64,000 nt of DNA. Source: Burkholderiaceae bacterium. Lineage in GTDB: Bacteria; Pseudomonadota; Gammaproteobacteria; Burkholderiales; Burkholderiaceae_C. A model generated the notes under the pieces. It was given only the letters and a program-made list of their open reading frames with translations. It was not told the DNA's origin and ran no database searches. Positions 60,901 to 64,000 of the stretch are shown here, one piece after another. Positions within the stretch are counted from its first letter, which is position 1, and each line of letters begins with the position of its first letter. The translations under genes were made by a program, and so were the position numbers. The stretch spans positions 1,550,001 through 1,614,000 of the forward strand of contig JAHCKM010000002.1 in assembly GCA_026125795.1 (NCBI GenBank). The letters are read 5' to 3'.

Positions 60901-61402
60901 TCAGCCCCCCGCGCACTGCATATTCGCCCGGCGAGACCACCTGGCTCACGTGGTTGTAGCCCGCGAGCGTGAGTTGCGCCTTCAGCGCCGCCTCGTCGAG
61001 CCGCGTGCCCTGCTTGAAGTTGAACGTGGTGGCGGCCAGAAAACTCGTCGGCGCAAGGCGCGTCAGCGCGGTGGTGGCCGGCAGCAGCACCACGTCGAGG
61101 TCGTGCTGCAGCAGCCGCCACAGCGTGGCCAGGCGCTCGGACACCAGGTCCTGGTGCGGCGAGAACGTGTCGTACGGCAGCGTCTCCCAATCGGGAAACA
61201 CCGCCACGCGCAACTCCGGCTCGAAGAACAGCAGTTCGTCGGCCAGGCGTTGCGCATCGGCGGGGTCGGCGGTCAGCACGCCGGTGCAACGCCGGTCGTT
61301 CTTGTGCCCCCGCGCCAGACGCGCAAGCAGCAGCGCATCGGCCGAACCGGGTGGCAACGGCAGGGCAAATCGTTTACCGGGAGCGATGCGGGGCAACTGC
61401 AT
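57938..61402 (-). CDS. mfd: Transcription-repair coupling factor Mfd
   Basis: Removes RNA polymerase stalled at lesions and recruits UvrA. The 1154 residues have the UvrB-like N-terminal module (1-350), the RNA-polymerase-interacting domain with VVHVNHGIGRYRGL (near 490), the translocase with Walker A GDVGFGKTEVALRA (near 632) and DEEH box (near 732), the TRG motif and the C-terminal UvrA-masking domain. ATG 61402 gives the family N-terminus. Divergent from ispDF over a 95-base gap. Confidence 0.97.
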   Translation of the reverse strand: MQLPRIAPGKRFALPLPPGSADALLLARLARGHKNDRRCTGVLTADPADAQRLADELLFFEPELRVAVFPDWETLPYDTFSPHQDLVSERLATLWRLLQHDLDVVLLPATTALTRLAPTSFLAATTFNFKQGTRLDEAALKAQLTLAGYNHVSQVVSPGEYAVRGGLIDLYPMGSPVPYRVDLFDDQVDSIRTFDPDTQRSLYPVPEVRLLPGREFALDETARAGFRSRWRERLEGDPTRSSIYKDIAQGIAGAGIEYYLPLFFDATATIFDYLGPQASLVLHGDLDAAINRFWSDTRERHRFLQHDPERPILPPEAIFLRADEFFAATAPHATLALRPPSGHDAAAAHPWAAPAPDVSVERGSQEPLAALGGLIDSQTTRVLLIGESEGRRESLVELLRDHHIHVPSVATLAAFEGSEEGVAIAAAPLARGFVWKRENLPTITFITETELFAATPALRRRRRQEAVSDVEALIKDLSELQVGDPVVHVNHGIGRYRGLINLDLGGEGSSEFLHLGYADDATLYVPVAQLHLISRYTGVDASEAPLHKLGSGQWDKAKRRAAEQVRDTAAELLNLYARRAAREGHAHRFSAHDYEAFAAGFGFEETPDQRAAIHAVIQDMVSPKPMDRLVCGDVGFGKTEVALRAAFIAVLGGKQVALLAPTTLLAEQHFQTIGDRFGKWPVKVAELSRFRTGKETAAALAGLADGSIDIVVGTHKLLSKDVQFKRLGLLVIDEEHRFGVRHKEAIKAMRSEVDVLTLTATPIPRTLGMALEGLRDLSVIATAPQRRLAIKTFVRDEGNSIIREAVLRELKRGGQVYFLHNEVESIQQRRKHLEELVPEARIAVAHGQMPERELEQVMRDFVAQRYNLLLCSTIIETGIDVASANTIVISRADKFGLAQLHQLRGRVGRSHHQAYAYLMVPDTRSLTKQAQARLDAIQSMEELGSGFYLAMHDLEIRGAGEMLGENQSGNMQEVGFQLYNDMLAAAVRALKAGREPDLLSPLAATTEINLHAPALLPEAYCGDVHARLNLYKRLAMAERAEQLDTLLEEITDRFGKLPPQGQVLFDTHRLRVLAKGYGVLKVDASPKAISITFKPNPPFDAQRIIELVQRNRHIRLAGNDRLRIERELTEPRERAQFVRDVLRSLGVPQATIAA

Positions 61403-61482
61403 GGTCTGGCGGGATCGCGACGGCCCGGCTCATTCCCCGGGCTTCACCGCGGTACCGAAGCATCGCTCTTCGACATGGATTC

Positions 61483-61488
61483 TAGAAT
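61483..61488 (+). promoter_or_regulatory. Candidate -10 of ispDF
   Basis: TAGAAT at 61483-61488, 9 bases before the ATG at 61498. No clear -35 was seen. If used, the message would have almost no leader. Confidence 0.35.
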
Positions 61489-61497
61489 CCCCGGCAC

Positions 61498-62706
61498 ATG
61501 AGCCCCCTTGCATCCCCACCGCGCCTGTATGCGCTGGTCCCCTGCGCGGGCTCGGGCGTGCGCGCGTGCGCGCAAGGGCCCAAGCAGTACGTGCAGCTCG
61601 CTGGCCAGGCGATGGTCGGCCACACGCTGGCGGCGTTGCAGCAGGTGCCGCGCCTGCATGCGGTGCTGGTGATGCTGGCACCCGATGACAGCGCGTTCGA
61701 GCGCGAGGTGCCCGGTTTCGCCGGGCCGCGCGCCTGGGTGGTCCGCAAAGGGGGTACGACCCGTGCGGGCACGGTGGCCAACGGGCTCGACGCACTGCGC
61801 GCCCACGGCGCCGCCGACGACGATTGGGTGCTGGTGCACGACGCGGCGCGCGCGCTGGTGCGACCCGCCTGGATCGACCGCCTGATCGACGAGTGCCTCG
61901 GCGATGCGGTGGGCGGCCTGTTGGCGCTGCCGGTGGCCGACACGCTGAAAGACGAGTCGGGGGGCCGCGCTGCGGCCACGGTGGAGCGCCGTGGCAAGTG
62001 GGCCGCGCAGACGCCGCAGATGTTTCGCCTGGGCGCGCTGCGCCAGGCGCTGGCGCGCGCGGGCGACGCGGTCACCGACGAGTCCAGCGCGATCGAGTTC
62101 ACCGGACAGCGGCCGAAGCTCGTGATGGGCGACGCTTCGAACATCAAGATCACATGGCCCGAGGACTTTGCGCGCGCACAGGCCTTGTTGGCGCTGGACT
62201 CTGGAGATGCATCGATGCAAGCCACCGCGCTGCGCATGGGCGAGGGTTGGGACGTTCATGCGCTGGTCGCCGGCCGGCCGCTGATCCTGGGCGGCGTGAC
62301 GATCCCGCACACACACGGGCTGCTCGCGCACTCCGACGGCGACGCGCTGCTGCACGCGATCATCGACGCGCTGTTCGGCGCCGCCGCGCTCGGCGACATC
62401 GGGCGTCACTTTCCCGACACCGATGCGCAATTCAAGGGTGCCGATTCGGTGGCCCTGCTCATCGAAGCCGCGAAGCGCGTGCGCGCCGCGGGCTACCAGA
62501 TCGTCAACGTCGACTCGACCGTCATCGCCCAGGCGCCGAAGCTCAGCCCACACATCGAGGCGATGCGTGCACGCATCGCCGAAGCGCTCGCGCTCGACCT
62601 CACGCGTGTCAACGTCAAGGCCAAGACCGCCGAGAAGATGGGCCCGGTGGGCGAGGGCAGTGCGATCGAGGCGCGCGCGATCTGCCTGCTGCAGGGCGCT
62701 TCCTAG
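61498..62706 (+). CDS. ispDF: Bifunctional IspD-IspF (MEP cytidylyltransferase / MEcPP synthase)
   Basis: The 402-residue open frame joins IspD (1-235; forms CDP-ME from MEP and CTP) and IspF (about 245-402; makes MEcPP from CDP-ME2P) with no stop between. Isp[50 protein letters not shown]. IspF: zinc ligands in GWDVHAL (Asp252, His254) and [18 protein letters not shown], then [12 protein letters not shown] and [19 protein letters not shown] at 62203-62206 is 8 bases before Met240, so IspF may also be made alone. IspE is not present. Both enzymes are known as fusions in some bacteria. Confidence 0.93.
   Translation: MSPLASPPRLYALVPCAGSGVRACAQGPKQYVQLAGQAMVGHTLAALQQVPRLHAVLVMLAPDDSAFEREVPGFAGPRAWVVRKGGTTRAGTVANGLDALRAHGAADDDWVLVHDAARALVRPAWIDRLIDECLGDAVGGLLALPVADTLKDESGGRAAATVERRGKWAAQTPQMFRLGALRQALARAGDAVTDESSAIEFTGQRPKLVMGDASNIKITWPEDFARAQALLALDSGDASMQATALRMGEGWDVHALVAGRPLILGGVTIPHTHGLLAHSDGDALLHAIIDALFGAAALGDIGRHFPDTDAQFKGADSVALLIEAAKRVRAAGYQIVNVDSTVIAQAPKLSPHIEAMRARIAEALALDLTRVNVKAKTAEKMGPVGEGSAIEARAICLLQGAS
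62203..62217 (+). other. Internal ribosome-site-like sequence before the IspF half
   Basis: GGAG at 62203-62206 followed after 8 bases by ATG (62215-62217), in frame and at the position where an independent ispF would begin. It looks like the remnant of a separate start. Confidence 0.5.
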
Positions 62707-62717
62707 CGAGCACCGCA

Positions 62718-62732
62718 CGGGGCTTGACCCCG
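62718..62732. terminator. Weak hairpin between convergent ispDF and kinase gene
   Basis: CGGGG-CTTGA-CCCCG, a 5-bp GC stem in the 31-base gap. No T tract on either strand, so terminator function is uncertain. Confidence 0.3.
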
Positions 62733-62737
62733 CATGC

Positions 62738-64000
62738 TCACGGCGCGCGTTTCAGGCGGATATGCGCCACCAATCCGCCATCGGCCGCGTTGTCGAGCTC
62801 GAGCGCGCCGCCCATGCGCGCCAGCGCCTTCTCGACGATAGCGAGCCCCAGCCCGGCACCCGTGGCCGCGGTGCGCGCCGCATCGCCGCGAAAGAATGGC
62901 GTCGTCAGCTGGTGCATCTTCTCCGGCGCCACGCCGGAGCCGTGATCGCGCACGCTGACGATCACCCACGGGCCGGTGCGCGCGTACGTCACGTGCACGA
63001 GCGCGATGCCGGTGTCGATCGACCGGCCGTAGCGACGCGCGTTTTCAAACAGGTTGGAGAACACGCGGCCGAGTTCGATCTCGTCGGCCATCACCGAGAC
63101 ATCGATCGCCACGCGGTGCTGGATGCGGATCGTGCTCGGGTCGCGAAAGCCCTGCATCTCGCGCTCAATCACCTGCGCCAGGTTCACCGGCTTGAGCTTG
63201 GTGTCGCCCGGCCGCGCGTAGTCCATGAACTTGTCGATGATGGCGTCGAGCTGGTCGATGTCCTGCGCCATGTTGCGCTGCGCCTCGTCGTCGTGCACGC
63301 TCATCTCGGCCTCGAGCCGCAGGCGCGCCAGCGGCGTGCGCAGGTCATGGCTGATGCCGGCCAGCATCACGGCGCGGTCTTCTTCCACCTTGGCGAGCTC
63401 GCGCGCCATGCGGTTGAACCCCATGTTGACCTCGCGGATCTCGCTGGTCATCGTGTTCTCGTCGAGGCGGGAGTCGAACTCGCCCTCGCGGATGCGGCTG
63501 GCGGCGAAGCTGAGTTCGCGCAGCGGCTGGTTGATCAGCCGCGCGATCGCCACCGATCCGAAGATGGTGGCCAAGAGCGCAATCCCGACCCACACGAACC
63601 ACGTGGGGCCGGTGAGGGCGCGCACGCGGCCGAGCTCGGTCTGCAGCCACCAGTTGTCCTTTTCGATGTTGAAGCCGACCCACAAGCCGGGCTGGCCGTT
63701 GACGCTGCGCGCCACGATGGTGTCGGGGCCCAGGCGATGGTGCAGCTCGGACGACACGGCACGCGTGAAGCGGTCCTCCTCGAACGGTTCGAACTTGTCG
63801 CTCGGCTCGTGCGGGGCGATGCGGATCGCCTCCTGGGCGGACAAGGTCTTGACCATCGCGACGCGGTTGATCGCATCCGACGTGCGCAGTGCCGCGCGAG
63901 CGAGGTTCACCAGGCTCGCGATCTGCTGCGCCGCCGACAGCGCGCGCGGCTCGAACTCCAGCGAGCGCAGCGTCCACACCCAGGCCATGATGCCGCTGCC
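62738..64000 (-). CDS. EnvZ/RisS-type sensor histidine kinase, 5' end outside window
   Basis: Membrane sensor kinase of a two-component system; the frame is still open at the right edge, so the N-terminus is missing. In order: part of a periplasmic sensor domain, a membrane segment (WFVWVGIALLATIFGSVAIA), a HAMP linker, the HisKA box with the phosphorylated His in GISHDLRTPLARLRLE, the N box (FSNLFENARRYG), the G1 box (RDHGSGVAPE) and the G2 box (GAGLGLAIVEKAL). The H-box resembles EnvZ, consistent with an OmpR-type partner, which would lie beyond the window. Its stop lies 31 bases from ispDF (convergent). Confidence 0.93.
   Translation of the reverse strand, partial: GSGIMAWVWTLRSLEFEPRALSAAQQIASLVNLARAALRTSDAINRVAMVKTLSAQEAIRIAPHEPSDKFEPFEEDRFTRAVSSELHHRLGPDTIVARSVNGQPGLWVGFNIEKDNWWLQTELGRVRALTGPTWFVWVGIALLATIFGSVAIARLINQPLRELSFAASRIREGEFDSRLDENTMTSEIREVNMGFNRMARELAKVEEDRAVMLAGISHDLRTPLARLRLEAEMSVHDDEAQRNMAQDIDQLDAIIDKFMDYARPGDTKLKPVNLAQVIEREMQGFRDPSTIRIQHRVAIDVSVMADEIELGRVFSNLFENARRYGRSIDTGIALVHVTYARTGPWVIVSVRDHGSGVAPEKMHQLTTPFFRGDAARTAATGAGLGLAIVEKALARMGGALELDNAADGGLVAHIRLKRAP

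Noticed and set aside
57755-61501. 1248-codon open frame on the plus strand across mfd
   Set aside because: Antisense shadow of mfd with the same composition bias and no recognisable motif.

Overview
The window is a dense, GC-rich (clearly well above 60%) stretch of bacterial chromosome, with nearly every base in a gene and strong G/C preference at third codon positions. Gene order and protein families point to a betaproteobacterium of the order Burkholderiales, probably near Rubrivivax, Leptothrix or Comamonadaceae. The markers are tsf-pyrH-frr-uppS-cdsA-dxr-rseP-bamA-skp-lpxD-fabZ-lpxA-lpxB-rnhB, PpsR beside PpsA, priB between rpsF and rpsR, a Bug-type tripartite tricarboxylate transporter, a small H-NS protein, and a short intergenic repeat family. 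No phage, insertion sequence, CRISPR array, rRNA or tRNA was found.

Layout. 1-14347 (+): translation factors, UMP kinase, isoprenoid/phospholipid enzymes, outer-membrane biogenesis, lipid A synthesis, RNase HII and an rRNA-type methyltransferase, mostly packed as one long operon. 14358-17867: ppsR and ppsA, divergent. 17988-21014 (+): rpsF-priB-rpsR-rplI, then dnaB. 21069-22202 (+): a radical SAM protein whose promoter and start codon lie in a near-perfect LexA box. 22305-26677 (-): hslR-like gene, grpE, dnaK, dnaJ, with heat-shock promoter matches. 26807-29781 (+): a complete tctCBA carboxylate transporter. 29796-42785 (-): hemH, an FHA-linked nucleotide cyclase, rpoD, dnaG, a MASE1-PAS-GGDEF-EAL protein, an H-NS-like protein, an Fe(III)-binding protein with a Fur box, yggX with a second diverged copy of its 3' end, and argA. 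42857-47225 (+): hrpA and a small membrane protein. 47370-55746: a peptide-type ABC transporter (binding protein, two permeases, fused double ATPase), an M81 peptidase and an amidase. 55756-61402 (-): a TrpB2-type enzyme, serB and mfd. 61498-62706 (+): a fused ispD-ispF gene. 62738-64000 (-): an EnvZ-type sensor kinase cut by the window end.

How the parts work together. The left arm makes the cell envelope: Dxr and IspDF feed the MEP pathway, UppS makes the lipid carrier, CdsA makes CDP-diacylglycerol, LpxD/A/B with FabZ make lipid A and fatty acids, and BamA/Skp/RseP build and guard the outer membrane. PpsR controls PpsA. RpoD, DnaG and DnaB carry basal transcription and replication; GrpE/DnaK/DnaJ form the Hsp70 system. 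The region 47-56 kb looks like a peptide or amide uptake and hydrolysis module.

The observations most worth a second look are the LexA-type radical SAM gene that is probably leaderless, the diverged yggX 3' remnant, the intergenic repeat bounded by an 8-bp direct repeat between two permease genes, the ispD-ispF fusion with a surviving internal ribosome binding site, the DnaA box inside the dnaK heat-shock promoter, and the serB-trpB2 pairing.
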